A stretch of DNA of 7,074 nt from assembly GCA_030039975.1 (NCBI GenBank), contig JASHUO010000297.1, positions 1-7,074 of the forward strand, read 5' to 3'. A program made the position numbers and the translations under genes. Below the pieces are notes generated by a model. It did no database searches. It was not told where the DNA came from and saw nothing but the letters and a program-made list of their open reading frames with translations. The stretch is from Alphaproteobacteria bacterium (lineage in GTDB: Bacteria; Pseudomonadota; Alphaproteobacteria; ATCC43930; CGMCC-115725). Shown here one piece after another: positions 1-5,105 of this stretch (the stretch's first letter is position 1; each line of letters begins with the position of its first letter).

Positions 1-388
1 CACGAATGCCGGCATCGAGCGCCGGATGGGCGCAGGCGAACATCAGCGCCAGGCGGTGGTCGGGAATCGCGGCTTTGCCGGACGCCGCCTCGGCGAGCTC
101 TTCGGCGATCAGCCGGAGATGGTCGCCGGCGCCCTCGGCGCTCTGGCGCCGGCGCGCCTGATCGATGAACTTGCGCCTCGCCACGGCGAGGAGCCACGCC
201 TCGGGACTCCGCGGCACCCCGCGAAGCGGCCAATCGGCAAGCGCTGCGGCCAGCGCTTCGGCGAGCGCATCCTCGGCCGCGGCCACGTCCCTGGTGCGCG
301 CTGCGAGAAAGGCAAGCAGCATGCCATAGCTCTCCCGCACCGCCGCCGCCGCGGCGGTGCGGGCCGACTCCTCCGCCGATCGCGCCAT
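1..388 (-). CDS. ECF42-type RNA polymerase sigma factor (3' end outside window)
   Basis: The first 129 residues of an extracytoplasmic-function sigma factor are present; the gene runs off the left edge. Translation from the ATG at 388 gives sigma region 2 at about residues 21-82, including SPEAWLLAVARRKFIDQARR (core-binding and -10 recognition helices). It then gives PDHRLALMFACAHPAL (about 109-124), the linker typical of the ECF42 group (annotated with DUF6596), whose members carry region 4 and a long TPR-like C-terminal extension that would lie beyond the edge. The start lies 6 nt after the stop of the YCII/DGPF gene, the standard ECF42 partner, so the two are almost certainly co-transcribed. 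No clear Shine-Dalgarno is seen; translation may be coupled. A GC hairpin (337-360) lies in the early codons. ECF42 factors lack a classical anti-sigma partner and are thought to be controlled through their C-terminal extension. Family assignment is firm; the inducing signal is unknown. Confidence 0.92.
   Translation of the reverse strand, partial: MARSAEESARTAAAAAVRESYGMLLAFLAARTRDVAAAEDALAEALAAALADWPLRGVPRSPEAWLLAVARRKFIDQARRRQSAEGAGDHLRLIAEELAEAASGKAAIPDHRLALMFACAHPALDAGIR
337..360. repeat. GC inverted repeat within the sigma gene 5' region
   Basis: Nine-base arms GCACCGCCG (337-345) and CGGCGGTGC (352-360) enclose a 6-nt loop. The repeat covers codons of an alanine run near residue 12 of the sigma factor. 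It could form a stable mRNA hairpin close to the start codon, or may simply reflect GC-rich alanine codons. Confidence 0.5.
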
Positions 389-394
389 CGCGCG

Positions 395-742
395 CTACAT
401 CGCCCAGACCGGACGCACCTCGACGACGCCATAAGTCGCTCCGGGGCAGCGCGCGGCCCAGGTCAGCGCCGCATCGAGGTCCGGTACATCGATCATGTAG
501 AACCCGCCGAGCTGCTCCTTGGTCTCGGCGTAGGGTCCGTTGAGCACCTTGGTCTTGCCATCGGCGGTACGCACCGTCGTCGCCGAGGCAGACCGCTGCA
601 GGCGATCGCTGGCAACGACCACACCGGCCTTGGTCAACGCCTGGGTATAGGCCTGGTAGGCGCCGACAACCTCCTCGACCTGCGCCTTGCTTGCGGCTTC
701 GAATGCCGCCTCGTTCGAATAGATGAGCAGCATGTATTTCAT
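395..742 (-). CDS. YCII-related / DGPF-domain protein
   Basis: A 115-residue soluble protein of the YCII-like superfamily, DGPF subgroup. It opens with MKYMLLIYSNE, the family's signature first strand, has the central block NGPYAETKEQLGGFYMID (68-85) and ends with VEVRPV (108-112). Full length for the family (a ferredoxin-like fold). The signature DGPF tetrad is NGPY here. Proteins of this group are encoded next to ECF42 sigma factors across many phyla; their biochemical activity is not established. The ATG at 742 has a good ribosome site (GGGAG about 7 nt upstream). The sigma gene follows after 6 nt, and an ECF42-like promoter lies upstream at 793-819, so this is probably the first gene of an autoregulated two-gene operon. 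Family assignment is strong; function is unknown. Confidence 0.95.
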   Translation of the reverse strand: MKYMLLIYSNEAAFEAASKAQVEEVVGAYQAYTQALTKAGVVVASDRLQRSASATTVRTADGKTKVLNGPYAETKEQLGGFYMIDVPDLDAALTWAARCPGATYGVVEVRPVWAM

Positions 743-792
743 CGTCGCTCTCCCTCGCTTCCGGGCGGGGCCTCATGCACCGCCACCGCCAT

Positions 793-819
793 GACGCGCG
801 AGGGGGTGCGCTTTCGACA
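793..819 (-). promoter_or_regulatory. Candidate ECF42-dependent promoter
   Basis: Read on the minus strand, TGTCGA (814-819), a 17-bp spacer and CGTC (793-796) match the bipartite motif I recall for ECF42 promoters (-35 TGTCGA, -10 CGWC). The predicted start near 786 gives a leader of roughly 44 nt before the DGPF gene at 742. Position, spacing and sequence all fit autoregulation by the downstream sigma factor. The motif is from memory; its activity is inferred. Confidence 0.65.
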
Positions 820-845
820 GGGCTGGCGAGATTTTCGGCGCGCCG

Positions 846-1679
846 CTATGGGTTCGCCGCGGCCATCGCCAACAACGGCCAATGCGGCTGCAGCCTTCCG
901 CCCAGGCGCAGCGGCGCAATGCGGCGGGCGAGACCGGTCGCATCATCGGTCTCGACGAAAGCGGCGCACAGCGTCCCCTCGCCTTCCGCCACTTGCAGCC
1001 GCTCGCCCGGCATCTTGCGCACGAAGCGCGCCACCGCCGCCTCTTTCTGCATACCGATCACGCTGTCGTAATCGCCGCACATGCCGGCATCGGTCATGTA
1101 GGCCGTGCCGCCCGGCAGGATCTGGCAATCGGCGGTCGGCACATGGCTGTGCGTGCCGATCACGGCCGAGACGCGGCCGTCGCAAAAATGTCCCATCGAC
1201 ATCTTTTCGGATGTCGCCTCGCCGTGGAAGTCGACGAGGATGCCGTCGACGGCGCCGAGCGGATGCTCGGCGAGGAGACGGTCGACCCCGGTGAAGGGAT
1301 CGTCGATGGCATCCATGAAGAGCCGCGCCATGGCGTTGATCACCAGCAGCTTCCGCCCGCCGGGCAGCGCCAGCACGGCGTGGCCGCGGCCGGGCGTTCC
1401 GGGCGGGAAATTGATCGGACGCAGCAGCCGCGGATCGCCGCCGATATAGCCGATGATCTCGCGCCGGTCCCAGACATGGTTCCCGGTGGTGATGACATCG
1501 ACGCCGGCGGCATAGAGCTCGCCGCAGATCGTGTCGGTGATGCCGAAGCCATGCGCGGCGTTCTCGCCATTGGCGATGACGAAGTCGAGGGCGAGCTCGC
1601 GCCGCAGCCGCGGCAGGTGCGCGATCACCACCTCGCGGCCGGAGCGCCCGACAATATCGCCGCAGAGCAGAAACCTCAT
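846..1679 (-). CDS. ymdB: YmdB/TIGR00282-family metallophosphoesterase
   Basis: A 277-residue cytosolic calcineurin-like phosphoesterase of the YmdB family; the Bacillus subtilis protein is a 2',3'-cyclic nucleotide phosphodiesterase acting in gene regulation. The metal ligands are all visible: D8 (CGDIVGRSGR), E39 (NGEN), N67-H68 (TTGNHVWD), H152 (VDFHGEATSEK) and H177/H179 (GTHSHVPTAD), followed by GTAYMTDAGMCG. Length is close to the family norm (about 260-275). I chose the ATG at 1679 because the family N-terminus is M-[RK]-hydrophobic-GD-[IV]-VG; the frame stays open upstream to an ATG at 1718, but that would add 13 unrelated residues and enter the region just after 6S RNA. The Shine-Dalgarno is poor. 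It lies 44 nt downstream of 6S RNA and may be transcribed by read-through. Its role in alphaproteobacteria is not established. Confidence 0.95.
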   Translation of the reverse strand: MRFLLCGDIVGRSGREVVIAHLPRLRRELALDFVIANGENAAHGFGITDTICGELYAAGVDVITTGNHVWDRREIIGYIGGDPRLLRPINFPPGTPGRGHAVLALPGGRKLLVINAMARLFMDAIDDPFTGVDRLLAEHPLGAVDGILVDFHGEATSEKMSMGHFCDGRVSAVIGTHSHVPTADCQILPGGTAYMTDAGMCGDYDSVIGMQKEAAVARFVRKMPGERLQVAEGEGTLCAAFVETDDATGLARRIAPLRLGGRLQPHWPLLAMAAANP

Positions 1680-1723
1680 GCCCGACCCATCGCCCCGCGC
1701 TTCAGGGAACAAGAACAAGAAGT

Positions 1724-1887
1724 GAGGATGGAGCCACCTCGGCCGTTGGCATTGCTTAACCCTCGTGGCCCGCTTACGCAGGTGGGAGCCATATACCGAA
1801 ACCAGGGCTTCGGCAGGGACAGCCCCCTAGAGGTAGATATCGGCCCCGGGGTTCATGCGACCTGACGCACCGCGCAGCCCCATCCTC
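1724..1887 (-). ncRNA. ssrS: 6S RNA
   Basis: 6S RNA mimics an open promoter and binds sigma70-RNA polymerase holoenzyme, modulating transcription in slow growth. Visible on the minus strand are GGGGGCTGTCCCTGCC, TATATGGCTCCCACCT and GGGTTAAGCAATGCC, blocks I recognise from alphaproteobacterial 6S RNAs. The ends can pair: GAGGATGGGGCTGC at 1887-1874 with GTGGCTCCATCCTC at 1737-1724, a 14-bp closing stem with a few G-U pairs, giving a transcript of about 164 nt, normal for 6S. It begins 3 nt after the zapA stop, the classic zapA-ssrS arrangement. The 5-formyltetrahydrofolate cyclo-ligase gene that often follows is absent; ymdB comes next. Exact ends are inferred from the stem; the 3' side leads into a T-rich stretch (minus strand, about 1722-1703) that may assist termination. 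Confidence 0.92.
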
Positions 1888-1890
1888 GGC

Positions 1891-2220
1891 CTAAACATGG
1901 GACGCTTCGAGCCGCGCCGCAATCGCCTCGATGCGCTCGGCCAGATCTGCGACGCCAGCCGCGAGTTTACCATCATGGGCCGCATCGCCGTTGGCGAGCG
2001 TCGCGCCCCCCTTCCCCGATTGCGCATCCGCCAGCTCGTCGGCCAGCACCAGCGCCGCCAGCACGAGCAGGCGCGCCTCGCCGATCTGGCCGAGATCGCG
2101 GGCGAAGGTCTTTACCTTGGCATCGACATAGCGCGCCAGCTCGGCGATGCGCTGCTCCTCGCCTTCATTGCAGGCGATGGGATAGCTGCGCCCATTGATG
2201 GTGGCGACGACTTGCGCCAT
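1891..2220 (-). CDS. zapA: Cell division protein ZapA
   Basis: A 109-residue ZapA: a cytosolic protein that binds FtsZ and promotes bundling of filaments in the Z-ring. The N-terminal globular domain is clear in VVATINGRSYPIACNEGEEQ (4-23), followed by RIAELARYVDAKVKTF. Residues from about 45 form the long helix, interrupted by a Gly/Ala/Asp-rich stretch (about 67-87) before a last helical segment ending EASHV. The ATG at 2220 has a strong Shine-Dalgarno, GGAGG, 4 nt upstream inside the last codons of the preceding gene, whose TGA overlaps this ATG by one base. 6S RNA starts 3 nt after the stop. Length is typical for alphaproteobacterial ZapA. Confidence 0.94.
   Translation of the reverse strand: MAQVVATINGRSYPIACNEGEEQRIAELARYVDAKVKTFARDLGQIGEARLLVLAALVLADELADAQSGKGGATLANGDAAHDGKLAAGVADLAERIEAIAARLEASHV
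1894..1922 (-). promoter_or_regulatory. Candidate 6S RNA promoter inside the zapA 3' end
   Basis: On the minus strand, TTGCGG (1917-1922), a 17-bp spacer and CATGTT (1894-1899) place a predicted start at G1887, exactly the first base of the 6S closing stem. Each hexamer matches sigma70 consensus at only 3 of 6 positions, so the call rests on geometry. The alternative is processing from a zapA read-through transcript. Confidence 0.4.
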
Positions 2221-2432
2221 CAGCCCTCCAATGCGCGATCGATGCGCAGGATCGCCGCGTCGAGCCGCGCGGCGACGCTCTCGGTCGTCTGCTGCAAGGC
2301 GGCATAGTCGGCCCTGGCGGCGGCGAGCGCCCCATTATGCGTCATACCGCGCTCGTCCATTCGTTCCGATGCCTGCTCAAGCCGCAGAACGGCCCGCTCC
2401 AAGCGCTTCACTGCATCTTCCAGGCTGGCCAT
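2220..2432 (-). CDS. Small coiled-coil protein upstream of zapA (DUF4164-like)
   Basis: A 70-residue, almost wholly helical protein with leucine/alanine heptads (SLEDAVKRLERAVLRLEQAS near the N-terminus, ESVAARLDAAILRIDRALEG at the C-terminus). No signal peptide, membrane segment or catalytic motif is seen. Alphaproteobacteria commonly carry a short DUF4164-type coiled-coil gene just upstream of zapA, and this fits in position and size. A link to ZapA or the Z-ring is inferred only from the one-base TGATG overlap and coiled-coil nature. I chose the ATG at 2432; the frame can be extended to a GTG at 2462, but that codon lies upstream of the start point predicted from the promoter at 2463-2490, and the extra ten residues (STLCEGPGA) break the helix. 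The DUF assignment is moderately sure. Confidence 0.78.
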   Translation of the reverse strand: MASLEDAVKRLERAVLRLEQASERMDERGMTHNGALAAARADYAALQQTTESVAARLDAAILRIDRALEG

Positions 2433-2462
2433 CGCCCCCGGACCCTCGCACAAAGTTGACAC

Positions 2463-2490
2463 CTTACGCGTGCCGGGAACGCCGCGTCAA
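2463..2490 (-). promoter_or_regulatory. Candidate promoter of the DUF4164-zapA operon
   Basis: Minus strand: TTGACG (2485-2490, 5 of 6 to the sigma70 -35), a 16-bp spacer and CGTAAG (2463-2468, 3 of 6 to -10). The predicted start near 2456 gives a leader of about 24 nt before the ATG at 2432. Confidence 0.45.
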
Positions 2491-2536
2491 TTGTCGCGCC
2501 GCGTCGATTTTGCCGCGACGATGCGCCGCTTGCCCG

Positions 2537-2565
2537 CTGCAACCCCCGCGCTTGTTGCCTATACT
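2537..2565 (+). promoter_or_regulatory. Candidate promoter of the ParB-HTH/Sel1 operon
   Basis: TATACT (2560-2565) is a good -10 (5 of 6); the only -35 at 17-bp spacing is a weak CTGCAA (2537-2542). The predicted start near 2572 falls within a CACGTG hexamer (2569-2574). The leader is about 26 nt and contains GGAG (2587-2590), 7 nt before the ATG at 2598. A weak -35 would suit an activator-dependent or weak promoter. Confidence 0.45.
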
Positions 2566-2568
2566 TCG

Positions 2569-2574
2569 CACGTG
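2569..2574. promoter_or_regulatory. CACGTG hexamer at the operon start
   Basis: CACGTG, the core of parS, overlaps the predicted start point of the ParB-HTH gene. The flanks do not extend the parS match (about 8 of 16). I see only one other CACGTG in the window, in the parS-like element past the operon's end; two copies are about what chance predicts at this base composition. Confidence 0.25.
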
Positions 2575-2597
2575 GCGCGATATGTTGGAGCCGAGGA

Positions 2598-3119
2598 ATG
2601 AAGGCCGGTCCGGCGCGCTGGCAGCCCGAGCGGCTGCCGCCGGAAGTGCGCCGCATGGCCGAAGCGGCAGCGCGCGCGGCCGGGCTGCCGTTGGGGCAAT
2701 GGCTCGGCAGCGTGATCCGCGCCGTCAGCGCCATCGAGCGCGCCGCCCCCGACCCGGTCGCGGCGGGCGCGGCGCAGCGGGCGCTGGCGACGCTCGCCAA
2801 AACGCTCGGCGCCGGCAAGTTGCCGCCGCTCGACGAAGCGCGCGCCTATCTCCGCCTCGTCAGCGAGTTCGGTCTCGGCGCCGATGAGATCGCCCGCGGC
2901 GTCGGCCGCTCGCCGGAGCATGTCGGCCGTGCTCTGCGTCTGCTGGCGCTGCCGCAAAGCGTGCGGCAGCTCATCGAGCGCCGCGCGCTCTCGGCCGAGC
3001 ACGCTTATGCGCTGGTCGAATCGGAGGATCCCGAGAATCTGGCGCAGGCGGTGCTGGCCCTTGGACTTGCGGCGGACGAGACGCGACGGCGCGCGCGGGC
3101 CGAGCGAGGACGCGGCTGA
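2598..3119 (+). CDS. ParB-type HTH protein lacking the ParB CTPase domain
   Basis: A 173-residue protein whose C-terminal half matches the DNA-binding (KorB/HTH) domain of ParB/Noc: YLRLVSEFGLGADEIARGVG (84-103), SPEHVGRALRLLALP (105-119), then the helices VRQLIERRALSAEHAYALV (122-140) and EDPENLAQAVLALGL (143-157). The N-terminal ParB/Srx domain with its CTP-binding GERR-type motif is absent. In its place lies a short helix-turn-helix-like segment, AEAAARAAGLPLGQWL (21-36) and VIRA, also found at the N-terminus of the next gene's product. The C-terminal dimerisation domain of ParB is absent as well, the protein ending in an Arg-rich tail. The ATG at 2598 has GGAG 7 nt upstream, and its stop overlaps the next start (TGATG). 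It could bind a parS-like site, but without CTPase activity it should not slide or spread as ParB does. It is not the chromosomal ParB of a parAB locus; no parA is nearby. Confidence 0.8.
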   Translation: MKAGPARWQPERLPPEVRRMAEAAARAAGLPLGQWLGSVIRAVSAIERAAPDPVAAGAAQRALATLAKTLGAGKLPPLDEARAYLRLVSEFGLGADEIARGVGRSPEHVGRALRLLALPQSVRQLIERRALSAEHAYALVESEDPENLAQAVLALGLAADETRRRARAERGRG

Positions 3120-4111
3120 TGTCGCCGCGCCGGCGAGTCGACCCGTGGAACAGCGAGCTGCTCGATGGCGCCAGTCTGAGGCTCGCCGAGCAGGCGGCGC
3201 AGGCCGCGGGCGTGCCGCTCGAGCGTTGGCTCGAGCGCGCCATTCGCCGCGCCTGCGGACCCGGTCAAACCACCGTGCTGCCACCCGGCAGCCTGCCGCC
3301 GAAGAGCGCGGAGCCGCTGGCAACCGACGAGGGCGGGCGATCGGGATGGTGGCGCCCGCTCGTCCTGCTGCTGCCGCCGCTGCTCCTGCTGGCCGGCTTC
3401 TTCCTGCTGGCGCTGCCGCAGGCCGGTACCGGCCCCGAAGTGGCGCTGCCGCGCGCGCCGCAGACCGAAGTAGCGCTGCCCTTGCCGGGCGCGGCAAACG
3501 ACGCGGCGCCGACCGATCCGAAGCAGCTCGCCCTCTGGCTCGTGCCGCGCGCCGAGCAAGGCGACGCGCTGGCGCAGTACCGGCTCGGCACGCTCTATGC
3601 CTTGGGCAAAGGGGTCGACAAGGATTACTCGCGTGCCGCGCCGCTGCTGCACGCCGCCGCCGAAAGCGGGCTTGCCGAAGCGCAATATGATTATGGCGTG
3701 CTGTGCGAGAACGGCTTTGGCGTCGTCAAGGATCCGCTCCAGGCGCTCGCCTGGTACCGCAAGGCGGCGGCGCAAGGAAATGGCGATGCTTCGCTCAGCC
3801 TCGGCTATGCCTACGCCAAAGGCATCGGCGTCGAGCGCGACATGGCGTCGGCGGCGCAATGGTTCGAGCACGCCGCAGAGCTCGGCGTGATCGACGCGCA
3901 GTACAATCTCGCTTTCCTCTACGAGCACGGCGAAGGCGTGCAGACATCGCTGACCGATGCCTTCAGCTGGTACAGCATCGCCGCCGCACGCGGCGATGCC
4001 GGCGCCAAGAGCGCGGCCGATCGGATCGCCCATGAGCTGTCGGCGACCGATCTCGTCGCCGCGACGACGCACATGCTCGAGCTGCAGAAATCGGTGAAGC
4101 CGTCGCCGTAG
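3119..4111 (+). CDS. Membrane-anchored Sel1-repeat protein, PodJ-like in miniature
   Basis: A 330-residue bitopic membrane protein. Order: a cytoplasmic N-terminus with the motif AEQAAQAAGVPLERWLERAI (23-42); a linker; one strongly hydrophobic segment at about 80-100 (PLVLLLPPLLLLAGFFLLAL) preceded by R79; a Pro/Ala-rich spacer to about 135; then four Sel1 (SLR) repeats at about 148-183, 184-219, 220-255 and 256-291, each with the pattern A-x-x-x-L-G-x-x-Y-x-x-G-x-G-V; and a helical tail. By the positive-inside rule the Sel1 part is periplasmic. The layout (N-terminal motif, one membrane span, C-terminal Sel1 repeats) is that of the alphaproteobacterial polarity protein PodJ, but without its long coiled coils. 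The start overlaps the upstream stop (TGATG), with AGGA 8 nt upstream. Sel1 repeats act as protein-protein scaffolds. A polarity or envelope role is inference. Confidence 0.9.
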   Translation: MSPRRRVDPWNSELLDGASLRLAEQAAQAAGVPLERWLERAIRRACGPGQTTVLPPGSLPPKSAEPLATDEGGRSGWWRPLVLLLPPLLLLAGFFLLALPQAGTGPEVALPRAPQTEVALPLPGAANDAAPTDPKQLALWLVPRAEQGDALAQYRLGTLYALGKGVDKDYSRAAPLLHAAAESGLAEAQYDYGVLCENGFGVVKDPLQALAWYRKAAAQGNGDASLSLGYAYAKGIGVERDMASAAQWFEHAAELGVIDAQYNLAFLYEHGEGVQTSLTDAFSWYSIAAARGDAGAKSAADRIAHELSATDLVAATTHMLELQKSVKPSP

Positions 4112-4133
4112 GGCGTCGGTTTCGCCGTCAAGC

Positions 4134-4164
4134 AAAAAGCGCCGGGAGCGGGCTACGCCCCCGG
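4134..4164 (-). terminator. Intrinsic terminator downstream of ispE
   Basis: Read on the minus strand, CCGGGGGCG (4164-4156), a 5-nt loop and CGCTCCCGG (4150-4142) form a 9-bp stem with one mismatch, followed after three bases by TTTTT (4138-4134). It ends the TPR-ispE transcript about 85 nt past the ispE stop. Confidence 0.7.
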
Positions 4165-4183
4165 TGTACACCGGGAGCATTTT
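4160..4183 (+). terminator. Palindrome, weak terminator of the plus-strand operon
   Basis: CCCGGTGTACACCGGG (4160-4175) is a perfect 16-bp palindrome followed by AGCATTTT. As RNA it gives a 6-bp stem with a GUAC loop and a short U tract, a plausible weak terminator 49 nt after the Sel1 gene. As DNA it could be an operator. It shares bases 4160-4164 with the minus-strand terminator stem, so the two hairpins exclude each other. Confidence 0.5.
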
Positions 4184-4197
4184 CTCCACGTGAAACA
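4182..4197. promoter_or_regulatory. parS-like site
   Basis: TTCTCCACGTGAAACA matches the bacterial parS consensus TGTTTCACGTGAAACA at 13 of 16 positions, with the right half perfect and the three differences in the left half. It matches the variant TGTTCCACGTGAAACA at 14 of 16. It lies in non-coding DNA 71 bp past the operon encoding a ParB-type HTH protein. It could be a degenerate or low-affinity chromosomal parS, a target of that HTH protein, or chance. Confidence 0.4.
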
Positions 4198-4211
4198 TCG
4201 GTTCACGATGT
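4195..4211. repeat. Short inverted repeat beside the parS-like site
   Basis: ACATCG (4195-4200) and CGATGT (4206-4211) enclose a 5-nt loop, overlapping the right end of the parS-like element. No T tract follows, so it is not an obvious terminator. Confidence 0.35.
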
Positions 4212-4247
4212 CAAAGAGCGCGTCGACCAATGCTACCACGGCACCCC

Positions 4248-5105
4248 TTAACTGAGCGCCGCCGCGGCGACCCACCAGCGCGGCTCTTCTGCGCCGAGCC
4301 GTGCCGCCGCCGCTTCGGCGGCGGCGCGTTCGGCGAAGAGCGCGAAGCAGGTGGCGCCGCTGCCGCTCATGCGCGCGAGCAGCGCGCCGTCGAGCCGTGC
4401 CAGGCGGTCGAGCACGCGGCCGATCTCGGGCATCAGGCTCACCGCCGCGGCGGTAAGGTCGTTGCGCCGCGCGGCGAGCAGCGCGACGAGGCCGGCCGCA
4501 TCCACCGGCATCGACGGAAATCGCGCCGGCGCCGAGAACGGTCCTTGGCGCGCTTTGAACACCGCCGGCGTTGCCAGCGCCATTCCGGGATTGACCAGCA
4601 GCGCCGTCACGGCCGGAAGCGGCGGAGCGCGCTCGACCTGCTCGCCGATGCCCGAGAGCCAGGCGGCGCGCCCGATGAGGCAGACCGGAACGTCGGCGCC
4701 GAGCTCGGCGCCCAGAGCGATCAGCGCCGCCTCGTCGAGCCCGAGTTGCCAGAGCGCATCGAGGGCGCGCAACGCCGCCGCCGCGTCGCTCGAGCCGCCG
4801 CCGATGCCGGAGGCGACCGGCAGGCGCTTGATCAGCGTGAGCGCCGCCGCCGGGGTGCGGCCCGCAGCAGCGGCGAGACGCTCGGCCGCGCGCCAGACGA
4901 GATTCTCGGCGACCGGGCCGCTGAGCCGCTCCGCCTCAGGTCCGGCGATGTCGAGCGACAGCGCCGGCGCCGGGGCGGCGGCGACCTCGTCGCCCACCGC
5001 GGCAAAGGCGACGAGGCTGTCGAGCCGGTGATAGCCATCGGCGCGCCGGCCGGTGACGTGAAGATAGAGGTTGAGCTTCGCCGGAGCGAACCAGCCTCGC
5101 GCCAT
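4248..5105 (-). CDS. ispE: 4-diphosphocytidyl-2-C-methyl-D-erythritol kinase
   Basis: A 285-residue cytosolic GHMP-family kinase. It phosphorylates the 2-hydroxyl of CDP-methylerythritol with ATP, the fourth step of the MEP pathway to IPP and DMAPP, and is usually essential. Visible motifs: [20 protein letters not shown] (7-26) with the conserved Lys10; the ATP-binding loop [18 protein letters not shown] (95-112); GADVPVCL (136-143) with the catalytic Asp138; and [12 protein letters not shown] (246-257). Length is normal. The ATG at 5105 overlaps the TGA of the upstream TPR gene by one base and puts PAK at the family position; the frame runs open upstream by 50 residues to 5255, but that part is antisense-type shadow of the TPR gene. 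No strong Shine-Dalgarno is seen, so translation is probably coupled. The transcript ends at the hairpin at 4134-4164. Confidence 0.97.
   Translation of the reverse strand: MARGWFAPAKLNLYLHVTGRRADGYHRLDSLVAFAAVGDEVAAAPAPALSLDIAGPEAERLSGPVAENLVWRAAERLAAAAGRTPAAALTLIKRLPVASGIGGGSSDAAAALRALDALWQLGLDEAALIALGAELGADVPVCLIGRAAWLSGIGEQVERAPPLPAVTALLVNPGMALATPAVFKARQGPFSAPARFPSMPVDAAGLVALLAARRNDLTAAAVSLMPEIGRVLDRLARLDGALLARMSGSGATCFALFAERAAAEAAAARLGAEEPRWWVAAAALS

Noticed and set aside
395..742. The sigma/DGPF pair as a recently acquired mobile insert
   Set aside because: No flanking repeats, integrase, transposase or clear shift in base composition is visible.
836..845. CGGCGCGCCG followed by AAAAT after the ymdB stop, as a terminator
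   Set aside because: The palindrome leaves no room for a loop and a stem of useful length, and the minus-strand reading has A rather than T after it.
26..1294. A 422-codon plus-strand open frame
   Set aside because: It runs antisense through the sigma, DGPF and ymdB genes and the gap between them, has no recognisable domain, and becomes very Arg-rich near the end.
3005..4198. A long minus-strand open frame beginning MFHVEK, like the N-terminus of many alphaproteobacterial RsmG (GidB) proteins
   Set aside because: The resemblance comes only from the parS-like bases at its start. The remainder is antisense to the Sel1 and ParB-HTH genes, Arg-rich and with no RsmG motif.
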